Shown here in pieces: positions 24,194-32,912 of a stretch of 64,000 bases of DNA. Both the position numbers and the translations under genes were made by a program. Source of the stretch: Microvirga terricola (GTDB lineage Bacteria; Pseudomonadota; Alphaproteobacteria; Rhizobiales; Beijerinckiaceae); the NCBI RefSeq assembly GCF_011777495.1, contig NZ_JAATJS010000006.1, positions 111,598 to 175,597 on the forward strand. Direction: 5' to 3'. Each line of letters starts with the position of its first letter. Within the stretch, counting starts at the first letter, position 1. A model generated the notes under the pieces. It did not search any database, had not been told where the DNA came from, and saw only the letters and a list, made by a program, of their open reading frames with translations.

Positions 24194-25395
24194 TCAAGAG
24201 GTGATCCGCGGCAAGGCCTCTGCGATGCGTCGCACGGCCTCGTCGATGTCCTCGGTCTTGCGCAGGTAGCACAGGCGCAGATATCCCCGGCCCGCTTCGC
24301 CGAAAGCCGCGCCGGGCGCGAGACCCACATTGGCTTCCTCGATCAAGCGGAAGGCGATGTCCTTCGCGCTCTCAGTCCCTCGAATCTTGAGAAAGGCGTA
24401 GAAGGCTCCGCTTGGAGCAGGCAACTCGACAAGCTCCGTCGCGGCAAGCCGCTGCACGATCTCGCGACCCGCTCGCGCCCGCGCGATCTGCTCGGCGAGA
24501 AAACTCTCGCCCTGCTCCAGCGCCGCAATGCCAGCCCGCTGTATGAAAACCGGCGTCCCCGACGTCTGATACTGGACCAGATTTTCGATTACCGTTCCAA
24601 GAGCGGGCGAGGCCTCGATCCAGCCGAGCCGCCATCCAGTCATCGCCCAGTTCTTGGAAAAAGTCTGGATGAAGAGAACGCGATCCTCTTCATCCATCAC
24701 ATCCCTGAACGAGGGCGACCGACCACCCGTTGTGAGAGCCGGATCATAGACGAAGCGGCTGTAGATCTCGTCCGCGATGATCCACAGTCCGTGCCGTCGG
24801 GCGAATGCCAGGATGGCGCGTAGGTCGCTCTCGCTCGCGGTCCAGCCGGTGGGGTTGGAGGGTGAATTGATGATGATGGCGCGAGTGGGGGCGTGATCGC
24901 CTTTTCGAGCCGCTCCAGATCGAGGCTCCAGCCGCGCGCGTCGATGCCCATCGGCACTTCAACGGTGCGCGCGCCTGCGATGGTGATGGCGCCGATGAAG
25001 TTCGGCCATGCGGGCGTGGGAATCAGAACCTCGTCGCCCGCGCCCGCAATCATGCGGACCGCGATCTGCAACGCGGGCATGCCGCCCGATGTGACGAAGA
25101 AACGCTCGGGGTCGAAGGAGCCGCCGTAAACGCGCTCATGGTATCGGGCGAGAGCGCTGCGCAGGTCAGGAATGCCGCGCTGCCAGGTGTAGAAGGTCTC
25201 TCCTTCCACCAGCGAGCGTGTCGCCGCCTCGCAGATGAAAGCCGGCGTCGGCAGGTCGCCTTCGCCGACCCAGAGCGGAATGATACCGGGCCGTCCGCGC
25301 CCGAAATTCGCAACGTCGACGATCCCGCTAGCCGGAGCCCCCTCGGCTTCAGGGCGCAGTTTCAAGAGCGAACGACTCGCGACGGAAGCATCCAT
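24194..25395 (-). pseudogene. Frameshifted PLP-dependent class I/II aminotransferase
   Basis: Two overlapping frames together make one fold-type I aminotransferase. The first runs from ATG 25395 through IPLWVGEGDLPTP, YTWQRGIPDLR and SGGMPALQIAVR to LEKAITP. The second carries AIIINSPSNPTGW, the PLP-lysine region FIQTFSKNWAMTGWRLGW and the C-terminal domain to the stop at 24194. The break falls at a run of five G (24887-24891 on the plus strand); one extra G would restore a continuous reading frame of about 400 residues. It is either a recent pseudogene or a homopolymer sequencing error. No other damage is seen. Confidence 0.8.
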
Positions 25396-25500
25396 GGAAA
25401 CGTCCCTGAGCAAACGGGAGAGCCCCTTGGTTTTAATGCAAGCAGTCCCAACGTCTCCATGAAAAGAAGGAGAGTGACCGATCGAATCCGGTGATGAATC

Positions 25501-25926
25501 TCACACCGATGGTCTATTCTTCAGAAGATCGCGGATCTCAGAAAGAAGCTTCACGTCCTCAGGAGTTTCCGGCGCCTTTTCAGCCTTCACCGCTTCGGTC
25601 CGTTGCAGCTTGTTGATGGCTCGCACCACGAGGAAGAGCACGAAAGCGATGATGAGGAAGTTGAGGGCAATCGTAATGAAATTGCCCCAGGCCAGCACCG
25701 CGCCCTGCTTCTTCGCATCGGCCAGGGCGGCAGCGGTGACGTTGCTCGAAAGAGCGGTGAAATGATTTGAGAAGTCGAGACCGCCGGTGATCGCGCCGAT
25801 GACCGGCATGAAGATGTCGCCGACGAGAGAATCCACGATCCGCCCGAACGCCGCGCCGATGATGACGCCGATGGCGAGATCCATCACGTTGCCGCGCAGG
25901 GCGAATTTCTTGAACTCGTTGAGCAT
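25501..25926 (-). CDS. mscL: Large-conductance mechanosensitive channel MscL
   Basis: A 141-residue inner-membrane channel that opens under membrane tension to release solutes on osmotic downshock. TM1 carries the hallmark [22 protein letters not shown]2 is [22 protein letters not shown], and the C-terminal helix ends [14 protein letters not shown]. Length and motifs are normal. It is monocistronic between the aminotransferase remnant and the VOC/DoxX pair. Confidence 0.97.
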   Translation of the reverse strand: MLNEFKKFALRGNVMDLAIGVIIGAAFGRIVDSLVGDIFMPVIGAITGGLDFSNHFTALSSNVTAAALADAKKQGAVLAWGNFITIALNFLIIAFVLFLVVRAINKLQRTEAVKAEKAPETPEDVKLLSEIRDLLKNRPSV

Positions 25927-25983
25927 GGTCGACCCTCGTCCGCCAGTTAAGTTAGGATTAAGCTGGCTGAACGAGGGATTTAG

Positions 25984-26514
25984 TCAAGCCTCGCGGCTAG
26001 CGAGAAGGTTCTGGATGTCCAGACGCTTGGTGAACATCTGCAGCTTGCCGTCAGGCGTGCGAGGCCATTGCTCTTGCGGACGGTCCCAATAGAGTTCGAC
26101 ACCGTTCCGGTCGGGATCGCTCAAGTAAAGCGCCTCGCTCACGCCGTGGTCGCTTGCACCTTCGAGCGGGATGCCGGCCTCGGCCAACCGATAAAGGGCA
26201 TCAGCCAAAGCGGCGCGCGTCGGGTAGAGGATCGCGGTGTGGTAGAGCCCCGTCGTGCCGGGAGGCGGCGGCGAACCGCCCAGGCTTTCCCAGGTGTTGA
26301 GCCCCAGGTGATGGTGGTACCCGCCTGCCGAGATGAACGCGGCCTGCGTGCCATAGCGCTGGATCAGCTCGAAGCCGAGAACACCGCAATAGAAGGCGAG
26401 AGACCGGTCGAGGTCGGCCACCTTCAGGTGAACGTGGCCGATGCGTGTACCGGGATGAATGGGACGTGTCGTCGGAGTTCCGGCGGCGTCCGATGAGGTG
26501 ACGGTTGCACTCAT
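25984..26514 (-). CDS. VOC family (glyoxalase/dioxygenase-like) protein
   Basis: A 176-residue protein with two beta-alpha-beta-beta-beta vicinal-oxygen-chelate modules: GHVHLKVADLDRSLAFYCGVLGF and TAILYPTRAALADALYRLAE. Potential metal ligands are His in IGHVHL and LYHTA and Glu in GVELYWDRP. It resembles catechol-2,3-dioxygenase-like proteins of the CatE group. It follows the DoxX gene by 11 bases on the same strand, and a LysR regulator is divergent. VOC plus DoxX pairs often respond to quinones or catechols; the substrate here is unknown. Confidence 0.85.
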   Translation of the reverse strand: MSATVTSSDAAGTPTTRPIHPGTRIGHVHLKVADLDRSLAFYCGVLGFELIQRYGTQAAFISAGGYHHHLGLNTWESLGGSPPPPGTTGLYHTAILYPTRAALADALYRLAEAGIPLEGASDHGVSEALYLSDPDRNGVELYWDRPQEQWPRTPDGKLQMFTKRLDIQNLLASREA

Positions 26515-26525
26515 GGTCTTTCCGT

Positions 26526-26960
26526 TTAAGCCGAGCGAGCCGAAAGTGAGCCGGAAGCCTTTGCCGAGCCGGTGCTGAGCGCATAAGCGCCGCTACCGAG
26601 CAGAGCCTGGGCGACGAGCGCCGCAATCCAGAACGCCAAGAACTCCCAGCCGCCGTTCGGGTTGTTGAAGAAGAAGCCGGCCGGGCCATGCACCGTAAAG
26701 ATCGCCCCGAGGAGGATCGGGATCAAGGCCAGAGCCGCCCAGCGCGTCAGGAAGCCAAGGATCAGCGCCGCGCCGCCGGCGGCCTCTGCGAGGATGACGA
26801 GGTAGGCGAGCGCCGGGGGCAGGCCGAGGCTGCCGAAGAACTGCGCCGTGCCGGCGGGCGTGAAGACGAAGATCTTGAGGCCGGCATGGGCGAGGAAGAG
26901 AACGCCGAGAGTCACGCGGAGGACCAGGGCGGCATAGGGAGCGGTGCGGGTATCGATCAT
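26526..26960 (-). CDS. DoxX family membrane protein
   Basis: A 144-residue inner-membrane protein with four helices: LRVTLGVLFLAHAGLKIF, PALAYLVILAEAAGGAALI, LALIPILLGAIFTVHG and FLAFWIAALVAQALLG. It belongs to the DoxX/YphA group linked to thiosulfate oxidation or redox stress, mostly uncharacterised. The start at 26960 has GGAG six bases upstream; the frame from 27026 would cross the LysR promoter. It is the first gene of a pair with the VOC protein. Confidence 0.85.
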   Translation of the reverse strand: MIDTRTAPYAALVLRVTLGVLFLAHAGLKIFVFTPAGTAQFFGSLGLPPALAYLVILAEAAGGAALILGFLTRWAALALIPILLGAIFTVHGPAGFFFNNPNGGWEFLAFWIAALVAQALLGSGAYALSTGSAKASGSLSARSA

Positions 26961-27065
26961 GATGATCTCCAAAAGAAAAATCTGCACCGTTATGACCTCA
27001 AACCCTTGATGTGATAAGCACGGCATCGGAATATCAGCTCACACCATGAGAGTGAAATAAAAGTC

Positions 27066-27980
27066 ATGCTCGATCGCGTTACCAGCATGCAGGTTTTCGT
27101 GCGCGTCGCCGCGCTTGGCAGCTTCTCCGCCGCCGCGCGGGCGCTGCATTTGTCGCAAACCATGGTGACGAAGCATGTCGCGGCGCTGGAGAGCCGCCTC
27201 GGCGTCAAGCTCCTGCACCGCTCGACGAGGAGCCTGACCCTGACCGAGGGCGGCCGCGACTATCTCGCCGCCTGCGAGCGAATTCTTGCCGAGATCGAAG
27301 AGGCGGAGGCCACCGCCAGCCTCGACCGCATCGAGCCGCGCGGCACGCTGCGGCTCAATGTGCCGCTGACCTTCGGTTTCCGCCAGATCGTGCCGGCGCT
27401 CGCCGAGTTCAGCAGCCACTACCCCGCCCTCACCGTCGATCTGGGCCTCGCCGACCGCTATGTGGACCTGATCGAAGAAGGCTGGGACCTCGCGATCCGG
27501 ATCGGGCGACTGAAGGATTCAAGCCTCGTGGTGCGGCGTCTGGCGCCCTGCCGCATCGCGGTCTGCGGCGCTCCATCCTACCTTGAGGCGCATGGCACGC
27601 CGAAAACCCTCGACGATCTCAGCAACCACAACTGCCTCGGCTACACCCTGCCTAGCGCCGCAAATGCCAACCGTTGGCTCTTCGGAAAGGACGGCGACAT
27701 CGTCGTTCCGGTGAAGGGGACCTTGCGTGCCAACAACGGGGATGCCTTGCTCGCAGCAGCGCTGGCGGGACAGGGCCTGATCTGCCAACCCACCTTCCTC
27801 GTGGGTGACAGCCTGCGTAACGGCAGTCTCGTGCGCGTGCTGACCGATTATCCGAACCAAGAGCTCGGCGTTCACGCGGTGCTGCCCTCCGGCCGCCAGG
27901 CTCCGGCCAAGGTTCGCGCCTTCACCGAATTTCTCGCCGACCGCTTCGCCCCGGAACCGGCCTGGGACCGGGACTTATGA
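27066..27980 (+). CDS. LysR family transcriptional regulator
   Basis: A 304-residue LysR-type regulator. The N-terminal winged helix-turn-helix (residues 1-60) reads MQVFVRVAALGSFSAAARAL through HVAALESRLGVKLLHRSTR, followed by a periplasmic-binding-protein-like effector domain. It matches the branch with the SLVVRRLAPCRIAVCGAP motif. It is divergent from the DoxX-VOC pair, and the 105-base intergenic region contains TCAC-N9-GTGA close to its ATG, so it most likely controls that pair. Confidence 0.9.
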   Translation: MLDRVTSMQVFVRVAALGSFSAAARALHLSQTMVTKHVAALESRLGVKLLHRSTRSLTLTEGGRDYLAACERILAEIEEAEATASLDRIEPRGTLRLNVPLTFGFRQIVPALAEFSSHYPALTVDLGLADRYVDLIEEGWDLAIRIGRLKDSSLVVRRLAPCRIAVCGAPSYLEAHGTPKTLDDLSNHNCLGYTLPSAANANRWLFGKDGDIVVPVKGTLRANNGDALLAAALAGQGLICQPTFLVGDSLRNGSLVRVLTDYPNQELGVHAVLPSGRQAPAKVRAFTEFLADRFAPEPAWDRDL

Positions 27981-28063
27981 GGACCGCGGACGGTCAACCG
28001 GCAGTGGCATTCGCTCTTCCGACCGGCTAAACCTTTTCGGCAAGTTTCTCGCGAGGATCGCAT

Positions 28064-31000
28064 ATGGTCGCCAGCTGGGCGGTTATTCTATCGGCGCTGG
28101 TCTATCTCTGCCTGCTGTTCCTGGTTGCTCACTGGGGCGACAACGAGGGTCGGCGGATCCTCCAAGGGCCCGCGCGCTCCACCATCGCGGCTCTGTCGCT
28201 CGCGGTCTATTGCACGTCCTGGACCTTCCTCGGCTCGGTCGGGCTCGCCAGCCGCTCCGGACTCGACTTTCTCACCATCTATATCGGGCCGATCCTCGTC
28301 ATCGGCCTCGGCCACGCACTGATCGCGCGGATCGTGCGGATCGCCAAAACCCAAAACATCTCGTCCATCGCCGACTTCGTCGCCGCCCGCTATGGCAAGA
28401 GCGAGCGCGTCGCCGCCATTGTGAGCGTGATCGCGGTCGTCGGCTCCATTCCCTATATCGCCCTACAGCTCAAAGCGGTTTCGTCCTCACTCGACGTGTT
28501 TTTGTCCGCAACGAACGGCACCACCCATCCGCAGATTCCGATCTTCGGCGATCTCGCGCTGATCGTCGCCTTCGTGCTCGCTGGTTTCGCGGTCGCCTTC
28601 GGCACGCGCCACACGGATGCGACCGAGCACCAGGACGGCCTGATGATGGCGATCTCGCTTGAATCCGTCGTCAAGCTGATCGCGTTTCTCGTCGTCGGCG
28701 GCTATATCACTTTCATCATGTTCGGCGGCTTTGGCGACATTGCCCAGCGCCTATCCGCCAAGGGGATCGACGCGAGCCTGCTGGATCGCACCTCAGGATT
28801 TGGCAGCTACATCACGCTCATTCTTCTCTCGAGCTGCGCCGCCATTCTGCTGCCGCGCCAGTTTCATGTGACGGTGGTCGAGAACCGTGCCATCGGCGAC
28901 GTGAAGCGCGCAGCCTGGCTCTTCCCGCTCTATCTCGTTCTCATCAACATCTTCGTCGTTCCCATCGCACTCGGCGGGCTCGCGATCTTTAATGAGGGCA
29001 CGATCGACCGCGACATGACCGTGCTGGCGCTACCGCTCCACGACAATGCCGGCATCATCGCCATCATCGCGTTTCTCGGCGGGTTCTCGGCGGCAACCGC
29101 CATGGTCATCGTGGATTCGGTCGCTGTCGCCGTGATGATCTCCAATCATCTCGTCATGCCCATCGTTCTGCGGCGGCGCGCCTTCTCCGGCGTCGATCTC
29201 GGCGGCTTCGTGCTCGGCATGCGCCGGGCCGCCATCGTCCTCGTGATCCTTCTGGCCTATGTCTACTATCGCCTGTCCGGCGAAGCAGCGCTCGCCTCCA
29301 TCGGCTTGCTGTCCTTCGCCGCTATTGCGCAGGTGGCACCGGCATTTCTCGGCGGGTTGATCTGGTCGCGCGGCACCGCCTTCGGCGCAAGCGCCGCGCT
29401 TATCGTCGGCTTCGTTACCTGGGGTTACACGCTCCTTCTGCCGAGCCTCGTCTGGGATGGCGTGTTCTGGTCGGACGTGGTGATTACCGGCCCCTTCGGC
29501 ATTTCGGCGCTGAAGCCGACGGCTTTGTTCGGGGTTGATCTGCCGCAGCTGACCCACGGCGTAGTGTGGAGCCTGACGCTCAACATCCTGACCTATATCG
29601 GTTGCTCGCTATGGAAGCCGGTGACAGCGCTTGAGCGGATTCAGTCCACGATCTTCGTCGGCGAGCCCGATTTCTCCGCCGCTCCGAGCTTCCGGCTCTT
29701 TCGGGCGAGTGTGACCGTCGATGAATTGCGCGCCACCGTCGCGCGCTATCTCGGCGAGGAACGCACGACACGGTCGTTCGAAGGCTTCGCCCATAGTCGC
29801 GGGCAGGCGCTCGAGACCCGCGCAGAGGCCGATGTCCATCTCTTGCGCTATGCCGAGCACCTGCTCGCCTCCGCCATCGGCACAGCGTCATCGCGCCTGG
29901 CCCTGTCGCTTCTCCTGCGTCGCCGCACCGTTTCCACCAAGGCGGCGCTTAAGCTCCTCGACGATGCCTCCGCCGCCATCCAGCACAGCCGCGACCTGCT
30001 GCAACACGCAATCAACTACGCGAAACAGGGCATCACCGTGCTCGACCGCGACTTGAACCTGCTCGCGTGGAATCAGGCCTTCGTCGATCTCTACGAGCTT
30101 CCGCCCGATCTCGTACGCGTCGGCATCGGCATGGACGCGATTTTCTCCTTCAACGCGCAGCGCGGATCTTACGGACCGGGCGACACCAACCAACTGATTG
30201 CCGCGCGCATCCATTCCTTCCTGCACGATCTCGAGCCGGTGCGCCTACGGTTGCAGCCCTCGGGCAAGGTGATCGAGATCCGTTCGAACCAACTGCCCGA
30301 TGGCGGTCTCGTCACGACCTACACGGACGTCACCGAAGCGGTGGAGGCGGAAGAAGAAAGCCGCCGCGCCAATGAGACGCTGGAGCGGCGTGTCCGCGAA
30401 CGCACGGAAGAACTGACCCGTCTCAATGAAGCGCTGACCAGCGCCAAGGCGGAAGCGGACGAAGCAAACATTTCCAAGACGCGCTTTCTCGCCGCCGCCA
30501 GCCACGACATTCTGCAACCGCTCAATGCCGCGCGTCTTTATGCGACCTCGCTCGTGGAGCGCGATCGAGAGGCCGGCGACTCGAGCCTTGCGGAAAACAT
30601 CGACGCGGCCCTCGACGCGGTCGAGGAAATTCTCACCGCCATTCTCGACATCTCCCGTCTCGATACGGGCGCGATGAAGCCGCAATGGTCGAGCTTCCGC
30701 ATCGACGAGTTGTTCCGCCAACTTCAGCGTGAGTTCGACCCCATCGCACGTGCCAAGGGCTTGGAGCTCACCTTCGTCCCCTCCTCTCTCACCGTGCGCT
30801 CCGACCGACGACTGCTGCGCCGCTTGCTGCAGAACCTCGTCTCCAACGCAATCAAATATACGATGGCGGGACGCGTCATCGTCGGCGGGCGTCGCAATGG
30901 ACTGCACCTCGTCATCGAAGTGTGGGACACAGGCCTCGGCATTCCTCCGTCTAAACAGCGGATCGTGTTCCGCGAGTTCCAGCGTCTCGATCAAGGCGCG

Positions 31001-31573
31001 AAAGCGGCGCGAGGCCTCGGCCTTGGCCTCTCCATCGTGGAGCGCATCGGCCGCGTTCTCGGCCATCCCGTTGCACTGAAATCGGAAGCGGGCCGCGGGT
31101 CCGTGTTCCGCGTGGAGGTACCGGTCGTCGCGGCACTACCTGAAACCGCTGCCGCGCCCGAAGCGCCGCAACCGCCGGTGACGCTGCTGTCGGGCCTGCG
31201 CATCCTCGTGGTCGACAACGAGCCCGCAATTCTCGAAGGCATGCGGCTGCTTCTTGCCAATTGGGGCTGCGAAGTGTGGACGGCTTCCGACCTCAACGGG
31301 GCCCTGCAAACGCTCAAATCGCATAAGACGCCGCCTGATGCGATCATCGCGGATTACCATCTCGATGAAGGCGACGGCCTCGATCTTATCAAGAACCTGC
31401 GCTGGAAGACGCAGGTCGACACGCCAGCCGTACTCGTGACCGCCGACCGCACGCCAACCGTGCGCGACGCCGCCATGGCGATGCACGTTCACATTCTGAA
31501 CAAACCAGTGAAACCTGCAGCGCTGCGAGCCCTGCTGACACAATGGCGCGCGACGCGGGTGGCGGCGGAATAG
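28064..31573 (+). CDS. Hybrid sensor histidine kinase with N-terminal solute:sodium symporter domain
   Basis: A 1169-residue membrane kinase. Residues ~1-510 form a 12-13 helix SLC5/SSS-type transporter domain (ISSIADFVAARYGKSE). A PAS_7 domain lies at ~645-745 (GITVLDRDLNLLAWNQAF), then a coiled linker. The dimerisation/phosphoacceptor box is SHDILQPLNAARL with His814, the HATPase has NLVSNAIKYT, WDTGLGIP and GLGLGLSIVERI, and a receiver domain carries Asp1097 in IIADYHLDEGDG. The layout matches CbrA/ErcS'/NahK-type kinases, in which the transporter part may sense or import a metabolite. No partner regulator is adjacent; an ErbR/AgmR-like regulator lies at 53251-53922. Confidence 0.9.
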   Translation: MVASWAVILSALVYLCLLFLVAHWGDNEGRRILQGPARSTIAALSLAVYCTSWTFLGSVGLASRSGLDFLTIYIGPILVIGLGHALIARIVRIAKTQNISSIADFVAARYGKSERVAAIVSVIAVVGSIPYIALQLKAVSSSLDVFLSATNGTTHPQIPIFGDLALIVAFVLAGFAVAFGTRHTDATEHQDGLMMAISLESVVKLIAFLVVGGYITFIMFGGFGDIAQRLSAKGIDASLLDRTSGFGSYITLILLSSCAAILLPRQFHVTVVENRAIGDVKRAAWLFPLYLVLINIFVVPIALGGLAIFNEGTIDRDMTVLALPLHDNAGIIAIIAFLGGFSAATAMVIVDSVAVAVMISNHLVMPIVLRRRAFSGVDLGGFVLGMRRAAIVLVILLAYVYYRLSGEAALASIGLLSFAAIAQVAPAFLGGLIWSRGTAFGASAALIVGFVTWGYTLLLPSLVWDGVFWSDVVITGPFGISALKPTALFGVDLPQLTHGVVWSLTLNILTYIGCSLWKPVTALERIQSTIFVGEPDFSAAPSFRLFRASVTVDELRATVARYLGEERTTRSFEGFAHSRGQALETRAEADVHLLRYAEHLLASAIGTASSRLALSLLLRRRTVSTKAALKLLDDASAAIQHSRDLLQHAINYAKQGITVLDRDLNLLAWNQAFVDLYELPPDLVRVGIGMDAIFSFNAQRGSYGPGDTNQLIAARIHSFLHDLEPVRLRLQPSGKVIEIRSNQLPDGGLVTTYTDVTEAVEAEEESRRANETLERRVRERTEELTRLNEALTSAKAEADEANISKTRFLAAASHDILQPLNAARLYATSLVERDREAGDSSLAENIDAALDAVEEILTAILDISRLDTGAMKPQWSSFRIDELFRQLQREFDPIARAKGLELTFVPSSLTVRSDRRLLRRLLQNLVSNAIKYTMAGRVIVGGRRNGLHLVIEVWDTGLGIPPSKQRIVFREFQRLDQGAKAARGLGLGLSIVERIGRVLGHPVALKSEAGRGSVFRVEVPVVAALPETAAAPEAPQPPVTLLSGLRILVVDNEPAILEGMRLLLANWGCEVWTASDLNGALQTLKSHKTPPDAIIADYHLDEGDGLDLIKNLRWKTQVDTPAVLVTADRTPTVRDAAMAMHVHILNKPVKPAALRALLTQWRATRVAAE

Positions 31574-31593
31574 GTTTTAGACGGCGGGCGGCG

Positions 31594-32229
31594 TCACTTC
31601 GATTCCGCGACCTCGGAGCGATAGGCCTGCCGTCCGCTCTGCAAAGCGTCGTCGAGCAGGTCGAGCCGGTCCTGTCCCCAAAAGACCTCGCCGTCGAGCA
31701 CGTAGGCCGGAGAGCCGAAGACATCGCCCGCGACGGCATTTTCCAGGTTCAGCGCATAGATCGCTTCCGTCGAGCTGCCGGTCGCGAGGTTCATCAGGGA
31801 AGAGCCATCGAGCCCGACCGATTCCGCGATCTCGGCCAGTACTGCCGGGTTGCCAACGTCGCGCTCCTCTTCCCAAATGGCCGCGAAGACGCGGCGCAGG
31901 AAGGGATCGGGGTTCTGGCCCGAAACGGAAATCGCGATCACGAACCGATCTGGCAGATTCACATCAAAGGGCCAGTGCTTCGGCTGCAGATTGAACGAGA
32001 GCCCCCGCTTCTCGCGCCACCGCTGCAACTCCACCATACGGTAGCGCTGGCGCACCGGGTGGCGCTGGGCGAGCGGCAAGCCGCCCGTTTCCGCAAAGAC
32101 CCGACCAAGGAAGACCGGCTTGTAATTGACCTCGACCCCATGCCGCCGAGCGATTCCCATGAACGGCGCATGGCCGATATAGGCCCAGGGGCTCAGCAGC
32201 GAGAAGTAATAATCGATAGTACGGGCCAT
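31594..32229 (-). CDS. 2-hydroxychromene-2-carboxylate isomerase family (DsbA-like) protein
   Basis: A 211-residue thioredoxin-fold protein of the kappa-GST/HCCA isomerase group. It opens with MARTIDYYFSLLSPWAYIGH, where the Ser of SPWAY is the glutathione-activating residue, and ends with the GSPAYVLDGEVFWGQDRLDLL signature. The family isomerises aromatic intermediates in naphthalene breakdown, but in genomes without that pathway it serves unknown glutathione-dependent steps. It is the last gene of a minus-strand run that includes beta-oxidation genes, 57 bases after the thioesterase. Confidence 0.85.
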   Translation of the reverse strand: MARTIDYYFSLLSPWAYIGHAPFMGIARRHGVEVNYKPVFLGRVFAETGGLPLAQRHPVRQRYRMVELQRWREKRGLSFNLQPKHWPFDVNLPDRFVIAISVSGQNPDPFLRRVFAAIWEEERDVGNPAVLAEIAESVGLDGSSLMNLATGSSTEAIYALNLENAVAGDVFGSPAYVLDGEVFWGQDRLDLLDDALQSGRQAYRSEVAESK

Positions 32230-32286
32230 GGAATCAGCTTCACGGTTGTGGCGGGCGAGAGAAAGGTACCGCGCCAGCTTGGACCA

Positions 32287-32835
32287 TCAAGCGGCCCGCT
32301 TCAACGTCTCTTCCGCCGCCAGGAAGGCTTCGACCTCCGGCGGAACGGGAGGGGCAGGAGCGTGAATCCCGATTTCGTCGAACATCTGCTCGACGCTGAC
32401 GAAGTTTTTGGCCCTGCGGTCATAGAGCCCGACGCGGACGAGAGCGACCGCGCTGAGAACAGGAGCGCCGTCCTTGGCCTTCGAGATCAGCCGATGCTCG
32501 ATCACGATCTGGCCCTCGAACCAGGTGAGGATGCGAGTTTCGAGTGCGAAGGGCTGGAAGAGCTTCATCTCACGGCGAAACCGGATCTGCCCCGCGCTCA
32601 CCACCGGCAGCCAGCTATGCTTCAGAATGGAGCGCCATAGCCCTGAACGGATCATGAGATCGGCGCGGCCGAGATCCATCAGAGTCCAGTAGCGGCCGTT
32701 GTTCATGTGCAGCGAGGTGTCGAGATCGTGCGGCCAGACACGGAAGGACAGGTGCGAGACGTCCCGCGCGGGGTCGAGCCGCGCCCGGAAGAATGAGGCG
32801 ACGATCAGATGCAGAACGCGCAGCCACAGGTTCAT
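32287..32835 (-). CDS. Hotdog-fold acyl-CoA thioesterase-like protein (THEM6 type)
   Basis: A 182-residue hotdog protein. The active-site region reads WPHDLDTSLHMNNGRYW, followed by DLGRADLMIRSGLW and the strand FALETRILTWFEGQIVIEHRL. It probably hydrolyses fatty acyl-CoA or a related thioester. Its place 77 bases after the beta-oxidation enzyme gene supports a role in acyl-CoA turnover. The N-terminal helix MNLWLRVLHLIVASFF suggests membrane association. Confidence 0.82.
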   Translation of the reverse strand: MNLWLRVLHLIVASFFRARLDPARDVSHLSFRVWPHDLDTSLHMNNGRYWTLMDLGRADLMIRSGLWRSILKHSWLPVVSAGQIRFRREMKLFQPFALETRILTWFEGQIVIEHRLISKAKDGAPVLSAVALVRVGLYDRRAKNFVSVEQMFDEIGIHAPAPPVPPEVEAFLAAEETLKRAA

Positions 32836-32912
32836 GGGATGTCCAAAGCCTCACCAGCTCCAAGCCAAAACCCCGGCGCATGGCACCGGGGTTCTCGCAG
32901 CATCTGCTATGC

